64,000 bases of DNA, from the NCBI RefSeq assembly GCF_905220415.1, contig NC_059568.1:12524001-12588000 (forward strand), written 5' to 3'. The notes beneath the pieces are model-generated. The model did no database searches and was not told the origin of the DNA. It was given only the letters and a program-made list of their open reading frames with translations. The translations under genes and the position numbers were made by a program. Shown piece by piece: positions 9,450 to 21,544 of this stretch. Each line of letters starts with the position of its first letter. Position 1 is the first letter of the stretch. This stretch comes from Colias croceus (taxonomy: Eukaryota > Arthropoda > Insecta > Lepidoptera > Pieridae).

Positions 9450-11087
9450 AGATAATGAATTACATAGGTGTATTTGTGTGGTTTAGTGTTTATTACCGAC
9501 AACGCTACTACTACAACTACTACAGAAATCAATAACAGTGTAACGCATTAAAAAAGTACAAAGTAAATAAAATTAAAGTGAGGTCAGTCAGGTCCACAAG
9601 TCAAACAATATCGCAGGTCGGGAGTCGGTGGAATTGAGCCAGAATCATTTATAAATGGGGGGAAAAATGGGGTATGAAATAGGAGGGAAGGTGTGCGCTG
9701 CATTTTGCATGAGCAGTGTTCGTAGGTAAATCCACCCAATTTCTCTATTTCTATAGCATACAATAGTATGTAGAGTTTGGTCTATTATTCCATTCTGTAC
9801 TTAACGCGTGCGGATTAAACGTCGGCTTTTAGTGTAAGAGGCTTCGTCTCCATCAAGTAATCCAAAGATGAATTATATATGACTGAATACTTCTACATAA
9901 AATCAAGATTCACTATTTGGCTGTGATGTAAAAACAGAATGATAACCTTATACCTCCTAGACTTTTTCGTGTTCTTTTATATAAATAATGGAAAATAATT
10001 CTAACGCTCTGTATAAAACTGAAATTTTCATTTACAAATAATGCAATATTAATTTGAAATTAAACTATAATTTTGTAAAAGGTAATAAAGTCTAGAATCT
10101 GATAAGAGTTTAAAGCTTACGGTGACAGAATATTATGATAAAAAATATAATGAAAAAAATTACGAGAGAATAATTGAAGTTAATTACTAGATGATTCTGC
10201 GAAAAGAATACCGGCATAGAATGGAAAGGCAGACAGGGCTTTTACTACGCTCTATGAAGTGATCTTATAAGAGTTCCCCTGCTTTATTGTTTTGAGGTTC
10301 AGAATAAAATTAAAATTTTATTTTCATAAAGGACTTTATATTAAGATCCCCAGCCTTTTACTGTGCAATTACTTCTACAGCGCAGAAGTAATTCCCGTAA
10401 ATATTGAATGAAGTTCCTGGTTAGTTTATTGTGTTAAAAATGTGATTTACAAAGACACAATGAATTCTTCCGCTTTCTGGAAATACTAATAAAGCAAAGT
10501 TAACCATTTTTGTATGGACATTGCAGTAATAATAACAGATATAACGTGCTAATAAGAAACTAGCGTAATTAAACAGCCAGACGGTCCCGCACTAACTTCA
10601 CACGTTACACTAGTAACGAAATAAAACAATAATCGTTAGATATAATTAGCACTTCGAAAAGGTTTTTCCTTCGCTTCCTCTATACATTTTTAATGAGAAC
10701 GCAGGTAGGAAGCGTGAGATAGGAAATGGGTAGTCACCTTGGTCTGCATATTGCATTAGATTTAAATTGTTTACGTCGTTAAGAAAGAAACTTTGCTGAA
10801 CTGCGGAGAGGCGGAAACTTTCACGCTGTGATGTACAGATATTTTATATTTCGTAATTGTGAACACCTGAAATGTTTACGAAAAAGGTAGATAACATCTT
10901 TTGTTTTTGTTTATTTCAGCCGCTGTCAAATTTATGTATACGTTTATATTTTAGAAGAAAGCTCGTAGAGAGAATGTTAAATTGTTCTTGGAATCAGGGA
11001 TTTTCGTGATTGTAAGTATTAATATATGTGGAAATAAACGTAAGCTTGGGAATTACTTGCTGGAATTTTACTTGTGTTTATTGAATA
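9450..11087. other. Non-coding AT-rich stretch
   Basis: No gene, RNA or recognisable transposon terminus was found between the repeat island and the first Helitron-like element. A short purine-rich GGGG patch lies near 9655-9700. Confidence 0.6.
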
Positions 11088-11298
11088 CTAGCTTTCCGCC
11101 TGCGGCTTCGCCCGCGTTTTAAAAGAAAAACCCGCATAGTTCCCGTTCCCGTGGGATTTCCGAGATAAAACCTAGCCTATATTACTCGTGGATAATGTAG
11201 CTTTCGAATTTTTAAAATCGGTCCAGTAGTTTATGAGCCTATTCATTACAATCAAACAAACAAACAAAGTTTTCCTCTTTATAATATTATAGTGTAGA
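11088..11298 (-). mobile_element. Non-autonomous Helitron-like element, 211 bp
   Basis: On the minus strand it begins TCTACACTATAATATTATAA and ends GGCGGAAAGCTAG, flanked by A and T as expected for Helitron insertion. The 3' end contains CGCGGGCGAAGCCGCAGGCG, a hairpin-forming terminus. The body carries the phrase CTGGACCGATTTTAAAAATT. It lies about 230 bp upstream of the first lipase start codon and may contribute to that gene's upstream region. Confidence 0.72.
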
Positions 11299-11529
11299 TA
11301 ATAATTATTGTAGTATTGTGTAATCTTGCCGGTCGTTTGTTTTTACACACTGACTTCAGTAATAGAATAATAGTAAATAATGTCACTATCCTACATTACG
11401 CGCAGTCTATTGTTCTTCAATATTATACAAAATGTACCTATAAAGTTATCATAATATTGATCCATTAATTAAAACAATTGAAGACTAGTGTGGCTTGAGG
11501 CTTGCTAGAGAGAACATTTCGATTTTATA

Positions 11530-12948
11530 ATGAGGTTGTCAAGTCTCTTTACGATTTTAATTATTTATCAGAGTTTTTGTGTTAGTTCTGCTACAGTCTT
11601 GGATACTTTTTCTGATAAAATTAACGAATTTGCACAATTCGTAAGAAATGCTTTCAAAGTCTTTAAAATTAAAATGCGAGACTTCCTTTTTCCGGGTGAA
11701 TATGTTGATAGAGAACTCGATTATATGGATAAATACGGAGTAAGGCCAAGAACCAAGAAGGCGTTTAGTGATTTTGTGGAAGAAGCAGCGGCTGAAAGTG
11801 AAATAGAATCTCCTGAATATTTAAGATCGGAACCTACTGCTTTAATGTCTACACCGCAGCTCGCAACCTTACATGGAAAACGTGTAGAATCTCATATTGT
11901 TCTTACCAAAGATGGCTATCTTCTTACTCTACATAGACTGATTAGTTCGTGTTACAAAAATTATACGAGCGGCGATTGTATACAAGAAACAGTCCTGCTT
12001 CATCATGGTTTTCTCGGTAGTTCAGCAGATTGGATTTTATCAGGACCAGATAACTCACTACCATACATTCTTTCAAATGTTGGTTACGACGTCTGGATGA
12101 CTAATGCAAGAGGTAATTATTACTCACGTGGGCATATATCAAGAAAAGTAGAGGATTTTGATTTCTGGAAATTTTCATGGCATGAAATGGGTGTATATGA
12201 TTTGCCAGCTGTTGTTGATTACATTAACAGCGTAAAAAATTCAACTCAACCTATGAACTATATTGGCCATTCTATGGGTGCAACAACATTTTTAGTTTTT
12301 TTATCCACATTGCCAGAATATAACAGATATATTAAAATGGCTATATTTTTAGCACCTCTTGCATATTTAACAAACGTGGATGGGCCCTTGCGAATGCTCA
12401 AGTGTATGGGTAATTATCCTCCTGAACAATTAATCAAACTAATAGGTCAAGGAGAGTTTATGGCCAACAGAAAAGTGCCTCATTGGATTGCAACCAAGTT
12501 TTGTAAAGGCGCTCTGATGTATTGCGAAAATCCGTTTTTATTTTTTTCTGGAGGATTACCCGAAGGAGATATTTGGGATACTGATTTTATTGCAAGGTTA
12601 CTTTACCACGTTCCAGCTGGGGGTTCAACGAGGACCATATTACATTATGCACAGTTAATAAAAAGCGGAAAATTTCACAAATTCGGTGACGAAGAACATG
12701 AATATCCATTGAATAAAGTGACTGTTCCAATTGCGTTGATATCTTCTAGTGACGATTGGCTGTCCACTGGACCTGATGTTTTGAGACTTTTCTTTAGTAT
12801 ACCTCGAGCTATTGATCATTATATCATACGTGACAAGAAGTTGCATCATGGTGATTTTGTTTGGGGTACAGATGCTAGTGTAGTATATGATAAAGTGCTT
12901 GATTTCTTATCACATGGCTTAGATCAATTCAAAACAAATGAAGTATAA
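11530..12948 (+). CDS. Secreted acid/neutral lipase (AB-hydrolase, lipase 1-like), 472 aa
   Basis: Predicted extracellular lipase of the insect acid lipase (gastric/lysosomal lipase) family, which hydrolyses acylglycerols or sterol esters. Residues 1-21 form a signal peptide. Residues about 22-105 are an extension without a recognised domain. The family's N-terminal lipase motif follows (GKRVESHIVLTKDGYLLTLHR, split around 116-136). The oxyanion-hole motif HHGFLGSSADW is at 158-168 and GHSMG at 246-250, giving nucleophile Ser248. SSDDWLS gives Asp409, and HHGDFVWG gives His440. N-glycosylation sequons are at Asn144 and Asn237. It is slightly longer than the usual roughly 400 aa. The start is supported by an in-frame TAG 24 nt upstream (11506-11508). 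It is a single uninterrupted exon. The next gene is a divergent paralogue 2.1 kb downstream on the same strand. Substrate and tissue cannot be inferred from sequence. Confidence 0.94.
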   Translation: MRLSSLFTILIIYQSFCVSSATVLDTFSDKINEFAQFVRNAFKVFKIKMRDFLFPGEYVDRELDYMDKYGVRPRTKKAFSDFVEEAAAESEIESPEYLRSEPTALMSTPQLATLHGKRVESHIVLTKDGYLLTLHRLISSCYKNYTSGDCIQETVLLHHGFLGSSADWILSGPDNSLPYILSNVGYDVWMTNARGNYYSRGHISRKVEDFDFWKFSWHEMGVYDLPAVVDYINSVKNSTQPMNYIGHSMGATTFLVFLSTLPEYNRYIKMAIFLAPLAYLTNVDGPLRMLKCMGNYPPEQLIKLIGQGEFMANRKVPHWIATKFCKGALMYCENPFLFFSGGLPEGDIWDTDFIARLLYHVPAGGSTRTILHYAQLIKSGKFHKFGDEEHEYPLNKVTVPIALISSSDDWLSTGPDVLRLFFSIPRAIDHYIIRDKKLHHGDFVWGTDASVVYDKVLDFLSHGLDQFKTNEV

Positions 12949-12954
12949 TTGTAC

Positions 12955-12960
12955 AATAAA
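12955..12960 (+). terminator. Polyadenylation signal AATAAA for first lipase
   Basis: A canonical AATAAA begins 6 nt after the stop codon, which would give a very short 3' UTR. A T-rich stretch follows within 30 nt. Confidence 0.6.
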
Positions 12961-15037
12961 GTTATCTAAATGCACGTCATATTTTATTTACCTTCAATGT
13001 ATAAAATTTTATATATTCTTATAAGTTAACGAGATAATGCAAGGTTTAATAATTTCGCTATACGTCCGCATAATGCATCATTCAAATTTGACTAACAGCT
13101 TTTTTTTTTAGAATATTATATTATAAATATTATAATAGTTACCGTACTATATAGTATTCAATGTGTATCAAACTATCTTATTATGCATAACCACCGAAGT
13201 TTAATTGAGATGTCAGTTACTATAAATGAAGGAAACGTCCTCATTTTTATTAGTAATCTCGTCAGATGAGAAAACTTTTAGATGCGTATGTTTCAGCCCG
13301 AGCTCTAGCTAATTTTGTACTAAAACTCGGGGAGTTTCCGATCCGATCTCAGAGTTGACATGTTCTCAACATTATCTGATTCTATTGAACTTTAACAAAT
13401 TAATTAACGTCTATTGTTAGCAAATACAGAAATAGGAAACGGAAGCTTTTTGCAAATTTTTAATGGCATCTGGGAAAATGGACTACTTTATTCGATTATA
13501 AATGTGAAGTGCCGCCACCACTACTGGTCTTAGGACAAAGTTATTTTTATATTTATCTCACTGGTTATGTATTTTTATTGTAATTGCGACTTATTCCTTC
13601 AAGTCTAATCAGTAGTATTTTGAATAAATGAAAATATTTAAGTTTGTCAAGAAAAAAGAAACACGCACCTAACCCATTGAGCCCCAAGCGGCCCGATCGG
13701 TCCAAGACACAATAGATTTTCTATTGTGTCTGTGATTCCGGGGCCTGAGTTACGTAATGTTACTTGATAATAAAATGGAAACACATCCTGCGTCCACATC
13801 TAATCAATATTACCTCTAAGGATGTTTATTTTTTGCTAATTAATAAAAGCAAGGCGCTGTCAGAACAGGCCCAGACAGGCTTAGAAAAATCAACAAATAA
13901 AAACAGAACTAATTTGGAAAACAAATTCGTCTTTATTCTCGTCTGGGCACATTAACCAAGCCACATTGTTTAGCCGAAAACTTTTTTATTTGCCGGCGCA
14001 TAGAAACAGGTACGTATTTTAATGCAAATGTGTAAAAAATCCCCTCTTCACTTTTTAACAAGTTGAATGTACCTACATTTTGTAATTAAATATTCTGTTA
14101 GCGATGTTTTCTCTTTCATACTTACTTTTCATAGCAATTACTTATGTAGACGAATTATGCAATATACAGTACAAGGGCCTTAAAATATTGTCATTAATTA
14201 ATTATAACGGTTCGGTATCATAAATGCAATTTAGTACTTATTGCCATAAATTAAAAGAGATTTTGTAAAATGAAGTAAATGATAATCTAACGCATAATCC
14301 AAGTTTGAAGCTCGGTAATACGAGATCCATCGTGCAACTGCAGCGTGATGTCGACTCTTCCATTCTATTACAAAATAACACTCGTGCGAGGGACACAAAA
14401 ATTCTTATACTTTGACACAATAACCAAAAAATGGATATAATATAATAATCTAAAACTACATAAATAACAAGATTAGATCTATATAATCTGTATAACAACA
14501 GATAAGCACATTAAATTATATCTAATAATACAATAATAGAAGCTCTGCTGTTGGAAATAAAATAAATATGTGCGAATAAAGACGAACGGAAACAGGAAAG
14601 TGTAAAGGAAGCCACTGCCTACAAGTTCACGATAAATACCTACGCAAGTTAAACTTAAATGGTATTTGAACAGAACAGTCAGTTGCAAGATAAGTGGTTC
14701 TGTATCATTGAATTCTAATTATCACATAGAAATAACTGTTTTCTGAAATTAATTGATTTAGAAATTTTCTGAGGCAATTTTCGTTCCTTCTCCTATTTTT
14801 AATAATCACGATATAGACAATCCAGCTATATTTATTTCGTATAATATTTTATTGACATAATTGATTAACCACTAACCCATAAATTGTTTGATTTTTTTAA
14901 TATTGAGACCATTATAGTGAAGGAGTACATTGAAGTTTACATAGTACAACATAAATATTTAATATAGCTTGAAACTATTTATATTAACTGTAACAGGTCT
15001 TCTATTGTAGTTCTTAGTGACAATTCTAGTAATTAAC
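12961..15037. other. Intergenic region between the two lipases
   Basis: AT-rich, with no supportable gene. It includes a 12-bp perfect hairpin at 13705-13731 inside a GC-richer patch (13675-13745). A TATA-like TTTATATTA (about 14975) lies 75 nt upstream of the second lipase start, but its function is unproven. Confidence 0.55.
13705..13731. repeat. Perfect 12-bp hairpin
   Basis: AGACACAATAGA, loop TTT, TCTATTGTGTCT. The GC-richer flanks (GCGGCCCGATCGG and TTCCGGGGCC) suggest this is part of an unidentified transposon relic. Confidence 0.8.
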
Positions 15038-15049
15038 TAGAATCAGACA

Positions 15050-16453
15050 ATGAAGAACAAAGTGATTATTCTGATTGTAATATTTCATGTTAACGTAACA
15101 AAATCAAACAAAGTCGATTTTAATATTGATGATACTAATAATTATGAACAACTAAAGGAATTGCCCAAAGTACGCAATGAAGTCCGCGATTCATTCAATC
15201 AACTTGTTAAAAGTATTGTAAAATTTTTCAACATATCTATAAGCCAATTGGAAGCAAGACGACGCAAAATAAAAAAGGAATTCTATCATTTTATTGATGT
15301 AGCATTTAGAGATAAAAAAGTGGAATGCCGTAAAACGAGAAGATTTTCAAACAATATTCCAAATGTGGGAATGACTTTATCAACTCTTATCCTTTACCAT
15401 GGTTATCATGTTGAAACTCATACAGTTCTGTCTTTAGATGGGTATATGTTAACAGTTCATAAAATAAAACCATTTGTTACGTATTTGGGCAAGAGAAGAA
15501 AAATGAGTGTTTTATTGCTACACGGATTGTTTGGTAGTTCAGCAGATTGGTTCCTTGTTGGCCCAGATAAATCTTTACCGTATATAATTTTAAAGGCTGG
15601 CTGTGAAGTATGGCTAGCTAATTCACGAGGAAATATATTTTCCAAAAGCCACGCAACAAAATCTGTTAATTCTTCTGAATTTTGGGATTATTCTCTGCAT
15701 GAAATAGGAGTGTACGATTTATCCGCTATCATTGATTATATATTTAATATGAGTGAAAAAAACTCTGAGATAGTAGCAGTTGGGCACTCTTCAGGTGGTG
15801 CAGAATTGCTAGTTTTACTTGCTTCAGCACCACGTTACAATCATATGTTAAAATTATGTGTCCTTTTAGCACCACTTGCATTTGTGTCGAATGCACAAGG
15901 ATCTTTGAAGTATGTGCATTATTTGGACGGTAAGAAAAATTCCGCTGTACTGAGCAAAGCCAGAAATAGAGAATTTGTCCCAAAAGGTCCAGCTTATGAG
16001 CAAGTAATGAGGATATTTTGTAATAATAACAGTAACATGTTCACATGTTTGCGGTACGGTGGAAAGCACGTAATGAAAGAAGATTTTACTTCAACTATTT
16101 TAGATGCTACATCTTCGGGAGGATCAGAGAAATTTCTTATTCACTATTTTCAAATGATGAAAAGCGGGCATTTCAGAAAATTTGATTTTGGAAGCGCAGA
16201 AAATTTAAGGAAATATGGGCAGCAGCGTCCACCTGGGTACAATTTGAAGGATGTCACCACTTCGATTGTGGTCGTCTCTTCATCAGAAGACTTCCTGTCG
16301 GCACCAGATGATGTGTCTCTACTACTCAGTAAATTATCTAATGTTATTGATCATACAATTATAACAAAGAAAGAGTTCTCCCACATACATTTTCTTTTCG
16401 ATGCGTATGCAGCTCAACTAGTTTTTGATAAAATAAATCAATTTTTAGACTAA
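15050..16453 (+). CDS. Divergent secreted lipase paralogue (AB-hydrolase), 467 aa
   Basis: Homologous to the upstream lipase over its full length, with the same predicted secreted location. The signal peptide is about residues 1-18. An unassigned basic N-terminal extension follows (about 19-108), then the N-terminal lipase motif (GYHVETHTVLSLDGYMLTVH, 118-137). The oxyanion motif LHGLFGSSADW is at 157-167. GHSSG at 245-249 gives Ser247, and SSEDFLSAPDDV gives Asp414. The histidine region reads FSHIHFLFD (443-451) instead of the usual HxDFxWG. His445 can serve as the catalytic base, but the Asp two positions later is His447 and the WG pair is lost. Sequons occur at Asn61, Asn207, Asn233 and Asn326. 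An in-frame TAG at 15038-15040 fixes the start. It is a single exon with no frameshift. It could be a specialised, weakly active or non-enzymatic paralogue. Confidence 0.92.
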   Translation: MKNKVIILIVIFHVNVTKSNKVDFNIDDTNNYEQLKELPKVRNEVRDSFNQLVKSIVKFFNISISQLEARRRKIKKEFYHFIDVAFRDKKVECRKTRRFSNNIPNVGMTLSTLILYHGYHVETHTVLSLDGYMLTVHKIKPFVTYLGKRRKMSVLLLHGLFGSSADWFLVGPDKSLPYIILKAGCEVWLANSRGNIFSKSHATKSVNSSEFWDYSLHEIGVYDLSAIIDYIFNMSEKNSEIVAVGHSSGGAELLVLLASAPRYNHMLKLCVLLAPLAFVSNAQGSLKYVHYLDGKKNSAVLSKARNREFVPKGPAYEQVMRIFCNNNSNMFTCLRYGGKHVMKEDFTSTILDATSSGGSEKFLIHYFQMMKSGHFRKFDFGSAENLRKYGQQRPPGYNLKDVTTSIVVVSSSEDFLSAPDDVSLLLSKLSNVIDHTIITKKEFSHIHFLFDAYAAQLVFDKINQFLD

Positions 16454-16480
16454 CATGACAATTTTATTTAATTTGATGCG

Positions 16481-16486
16481 ATTAAA
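16481..16486 (+). terminator. Candidate ATTAAA polyadenylation signal for second lipase
   Basis: ATTAAA lies 27 nt after the stop codon. It is a weaker variant of AATAAA, and no canonical signal is closer. Confidence 0.4.
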
Positions 16487-19400
16487 ATATAAGTTAATGA
16501 TAAGCTAGTTGATAGTATTATGAGAGTTAATAGAAAGAGTTTAAAGTGTCATGCGTCATTCCTTGTTTATTATTATTTATTCAAGTACTAACGTAAACAG
16601 CTCTTTTGTGATAGGTAAGTATAGTTGAGAATATTTTGTATTTAACCGATTCCTATCACAATATTTATGTAAAGCAATACATATTGTCTTGCGTTCACAG
16701 AAATTCAAACTATCGAACCGCTACCATGCTCAAGATTAGACAATCAAACGCATTACTCCAGCATAAACGCTGAACGCTTAGTATGAATAGTTTGGCTCAT
16801 AACTTCATATCGTGTAGGAGCGTTGCCTTTTGTGTGTTGGACATACGATGTTGATTTCCCGTGTGGCCATTTCATGCGACGGGCGTTAGCGCGACATGTC
16901 ACCGGGAGCGTCACCTCCTCCAACGTTTAAATGAAAACTTATCAAACAAGTCAGTTTAAAAAATGTCCACGATAAATATAGAATTTCATCCGCCATTTTT
17001 CTATGAAGGTGACATTTTCTCGTTGAAATACCTTCATAATAAATAAGCTTAAAAATAGACACTTCGTTCATTCGAGGAATTTAGAACAGTGATATTGCAG
17101 GAAAGGCAAGGAAAGATAATTAATTGCAATTGCTTCTCTTATTGAATTTAACTAATAGCTACTCTAGATCTTGTTCCGTTTCTTGCTTGAATAGTAACTT
17201 TATTTTGGGTCATTTTTTATAATTGGCAACATAATATATTTCTTTGTTTATAATGCTAAAGAAATGGTGTATTTCTCTATAATATGGTGCTATGTAATTC
17301 CTTTATCGCAATGTTAAAACTTCAAACAAACGTAAGGCATTAAAACCCCCCTGCCTAAAAAGCTCCCATCGATAAAGAAAAATTTGGGTCCACATAGAAT
17401 TGCGTAGGTACCGTTTAGGGCGTTATTTTTCTTCCCCATTCAATCTAAAGAAATAGTTGGCCCCTTAAAGACTGCCATTACTTAGAAAGTGACTTAGATC
17501 AGGTGTTCAATGTTATTGATAAACGCCTGAACGTAGGGCGGATTTATTACTTTTTTTTTAAACTTAAGTTCACAGAGGCTTTACTGTTTTTGTATAAAGT
17601 TTATTATGTTTTATTGCCAACAAACTTTTTGTAAGTGTAAATCGACAATGATAAATCCAATTACGAGAAAAATATTTCTTTTCGGAAGACGAGAGGCATG
17701 AAAAACAGATACAAATTTGTTCTATAACAATTTTTATATCAGCACTTTCTGCGATACACAAAACACGGTCAACTTGTTAGAAATAAAAAGAAATTGAATT
17801 ATAACAAAGGTAAATAATTGAGTGTAAGTATAAAGAGATCCATAAATAAACCAGTTTCCTAAGTTAAGTTAGAACTATTAGTTAATACATCACTGACTAC
17901 ACTTCCATTGTTCTTAATGTGTGCGGTTCTTCGCCAATCAATCCCACTTGCTTATAACAAGTATTCCCTACTGTTGTACCTACAGAATAGATACTTATTA
18001 CCTATTCAAGAAAAGCGCATAATATTTGGAAAATTAGAAAAATATTACGATATATTGTCCTGTAGAGAAAGAGTAGCAGAAAGATTTGAGGACCTTTAAG
18101 ACACTATTACCACACAGCTACTACTAAATGAAAATACTGATTATTTAAATATGTAGTATGGTACGGGCCGTTTTACACGACCAAATCAGACAGACTATTA
18201 ATAAACAGTAACCCCTAATGAATCCTGAACTGACAAAAAATAACAAACGTCCAGAAAAACGTAATTGCGAATTTGTTACGGATAATAGTGTATCTTAACG
18301 CGAACATTTATCTGGCAAAGCGTTTACGCTCTCGCTCCCGCCATCCAAATTCAATATATTGCTTCCTTTGACGTCCCCTCTGCTTCCCCTGCAGGCCTTC
18401 ATAGCTGTATATTACCGCATCAAATAATAACGTAGTGTAGAACATTCCTTACTGGACCGGTCGATACAGCGAAAGGCTTTGCCCGGTGCATTTTTTACGT
18501 GTACTTCTAGCGGAACATTAAAACATATTTGTGTGCAGTTATTTTTATGGCTGTAATTTGCTGGAGATAATTAACACTAACACCCGGGAAATACTTTTCG
18601 ACATAAACAAAAATGTGTAGTTTTCAATTTTATTATTATTTACCCTATTAAAGAAATGTGTATAACACTAGACACAAACAGTACAAATATTTTATTTAAA
18701 ATAAAAACTTTAATTATTTATTATGCAATATAGATTTTTAGTTCGAAGTTTGGTAAAAAGGTCGATATTACCTTATCAGCTCAGCTATCTTAAATGTTAT
18801 AGCATTGATAGATAACTTTAGTTTTACGCTACAATTTTAAACTTGATCTCCCCCGTGCATTGATAATCAGTCCGTGCTTTATCATAGTCCGCTCCACCTT
18901 TCAACCAAATACTAAACTTTATAGCGGGTAAAGTACAAGGTAAAGACGTATATCTATTTATTGACAAGAGTAGGCGGGATTACATCAGTTAATTAACAAT
19001 TCCGGACGATCGCAGCATAACTCCAACTCTGTAATGTTATTGTTGAAAATAAAATAAATGAATATGAATAAATAATAAATTGTTCGGCATGTAACAAGCG
19101 TGGATAATGCAACACAGCTGCATACGGTGTTTTTATTGCGGACTAAAGCATTAAATATTGCAATTACGACTGTGGGGGAGTCCAATGATTGAACAATATC
19201 GGTAAGGGTGAGTTTTATAAACAAAAATATGTTTGAATTGCACACATGGGAGATAGCTAGATGGTACTGCGTATTGATATTTTTGTTTTACAAGAGGGAG
19301 CGCGGACATGCTACGGGTTACCTGTAAGCATTGACTCGTAATGAATTGAGTTGGGTGATTTTGGTGCATACGAGTAATTCGCAGACTGGACTCGCATTTA

Positions 19401-19976
19401 ATTCTTGTGATTGTCTGTTTAATATCCTTGTTTTTATAACATCAGGTGTTTTTAAATTGAAGATGGAATTGATCTTGCAGTTATAATTTTCTTCGAAAAC
19501 ATTGAATGAACATTATATTTTCGTTGATGATAATTCGACAGATGTATTTATTATATATAATAAAATATTTTTTTTTTTCATTAACAAAGGTATACTTTAA
19601 CAAAAGTCACAAAATTAGTTTTACTTCTGTTTTAATATTAATTGAAAACATAATTGTTAATTAATGTTAACATTTTAACGACAAATTACGAATTACAATT
19701 AAGCTATATTATTATACTACATAATATGTTATTCAACCACCCACGAGATATCAAAGAAACCCACAAACCAGAGACGCCACAATATAGCGGAGATAATTAT
19801 TTTAAAATGGCATGTCAATTATCAATTAATATTTTAAACTAGCCTAATTTGGTTTTTGGAAACGTCATTATAATTTTTTAAGGAACAACGAACAATATTG
19901 TGTTACCTAGTTTATCGTATTATACTATTTAGATTTGTTTATAAAAGTCGAAATTATATAAACCAAATAGCGGTCC
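16487..19976. other. Intergenic AT-rich region
   Basis: No supportable gene. A GC-richer patch near 16800-16920 and another near 18300-18500 show no coding motif or repeat structure that I recognise. All open frames are short and without family resemblance. Confidence 0.55.
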
Positions 19977-20127
19977 GGCTTCCCCCGTGGTACCTACATA
20001 TGAAAAAAAGATGTTGGCCAATTCTCAGACTTACCCGATATGCACAGAAAATTTCATGAGAATCGGTTTAGCCGTTTCGGAGGAGTATGGCAACGAAAAC
20101 TGTGACACGAGAATTTTATATATAACA
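19977..20127 (-). mobile_element. Degenerate Helitron-like element
   Basis: On the minus strand it reads TATATAAAATTCTCGTGTCA near its start, then a CGGCTAAACCGATTCTCATG segment, then CCACGGGGGAAGCCGGACCG and CTAT in place of CTAG. The same family occurs on the plus strand at about 38157-38318. Confidence 0.6.
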
Positions 20128-20922
20128 ATACAAATCATTTTTTTTAAATATACCTTTTGCAAAATAATTTGAAACGGATTCCATCTACATCTATTTGTAC
20201 CTGAAAATCGCTCTAGGTACTTATATTACAAAGAAATGTTGTTTTTATCTTATTAGTTATTATACGTAATGGCTCGTAAACACACGCATACTTTCACACA
20301 ATTAACACCACCCTAATATAAAATTATCACGTATTCTTTTCTAAGAATTATATTATTATCTAAATATTACATGCAACAGAGAAATTTTTTCTGTCCCATT
20401 ACGTTATTAATATCCATCAACATTGCTATTAAGGAAATTAAATTTAGCACGCAATAAAAATAATTTATTTTTTATCATAAATTTTGATCAACTTTACACA
20501 ATATGACTACATTACCGCTGCGAATAAAGATTACATCAAGTGTTATTCAGCCACCTAAATCAATAATGTTTACGTTCATGATACAGTGTATGAGCTTTAA
20601 AATCCAAATGCAAATATGTTTAAGGATTAACGTCAGTCGTGATTAGGCGTTAGGGTCGAGATTTCCGTGTGCAAGTATGTGAAAAATTGCTACACCCTAG
20701 TCGTGTGATGTCCGTTGGCTCTGTTCTCCATTATTTGTACCCTCGCTATGACTGAGGGGCGCACGTGTTGCATGCATCTCTTATTCAATTTATTTCAATT
20801 GAAGTACACTTCATACAAGTGTATTTTTATATGAGTTGTGGCACACAGAACATAGTGCTTTGACCGATGAATCCAGAGTGACGTTGAAATGTTGGACGAC
20901 TTTCTCTACGATGTTTCTTGTT
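20128..20922. other. Non-coding stretch
   Basis: AT-rich. No gene, RNA or clear transposon terminus seen. Confidence 0.5.
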
Positions 20923-21143
20923 AACCGACTTCAAAAAAAGGAGGAGGAAGTTTTTTTTATGTATATAGGTACACCGATTACTCCGAGGTTTCTGAACCGA
21001 TTTACGTGATTCTTTTTTGTTCGATGCGGGATGGTGTCGAATTGGTCTCATAAAAATTTTATTCGGATGGGCCAGTAGTTTTTATTTTATGAGCATTTTT
21101 GTCTGTATTTGTAAATGTTGCAAGTCCAAGTTTGAAGTCGGTT
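20923..21143. mobile_element. Inverted-repeat element with AACCGACTTCAAA termini, 221 bp
   Basis: AACCGACTTCAAA at 20923-20935 is exactly complementary to TTTGAAGTCGGTT at 21131-21143. The interior includes CACCGATTACTCCGAGGTTT and GATGGTGTCGAATTGGTCTC. The whole unit is a familiar lepidopteran dispersed element. It has no coding capacity and its superfamily is uncertain. A solo end, TTTGAAGTCGGT, lies at about 28525. Confidence 0.65.
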
Positions 21144-21544
21144 GTTTTTAATGCAGTTATTCAGAATATATAATAATATTGTTGTTTCACTTTATAATAT
21201 GTACTTTCTTATTATTAGATTATTTTCCAGCAGTGCTATATTTTGTTCTACTAATTATTGAACTTAAATTAGAAATTTTGATATAATTTATGGTCTAGTT
21301 GATGTGCAATCCAAGTATTTCACGGTAATTTATAAAATTCATTATATTATACAAAACCAGAATTATCGAATAAATCTCTATATTCCAGGTAATCCTCCGC
21401 TACCACGCTCCACCGTGTAGGATCTACTTAAAACTAAGAGAACTTTCTACCTACCTACTATTATTAGAATTCCCAGAATCTGTTAAGCACTTAGTGAGTT
21501 TATCCATATAAAATTAAAAAATCTTTCCACTCGTTTAGTACTAA
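21144..21544. other. Non-coding stretch
   Basis: AT-rich. Nothing identifiable apart from short A/T runs. Confidence 0.5.

Noticed and set aside
7307..9535. Short peptide frame starting MRVQKNVEALREKIGSARAL in both duplication copies
   Set aside because: It lies in non-coding flank, runs into the repeat in copy 1 and ends differently in copy 2; no family resemblance.
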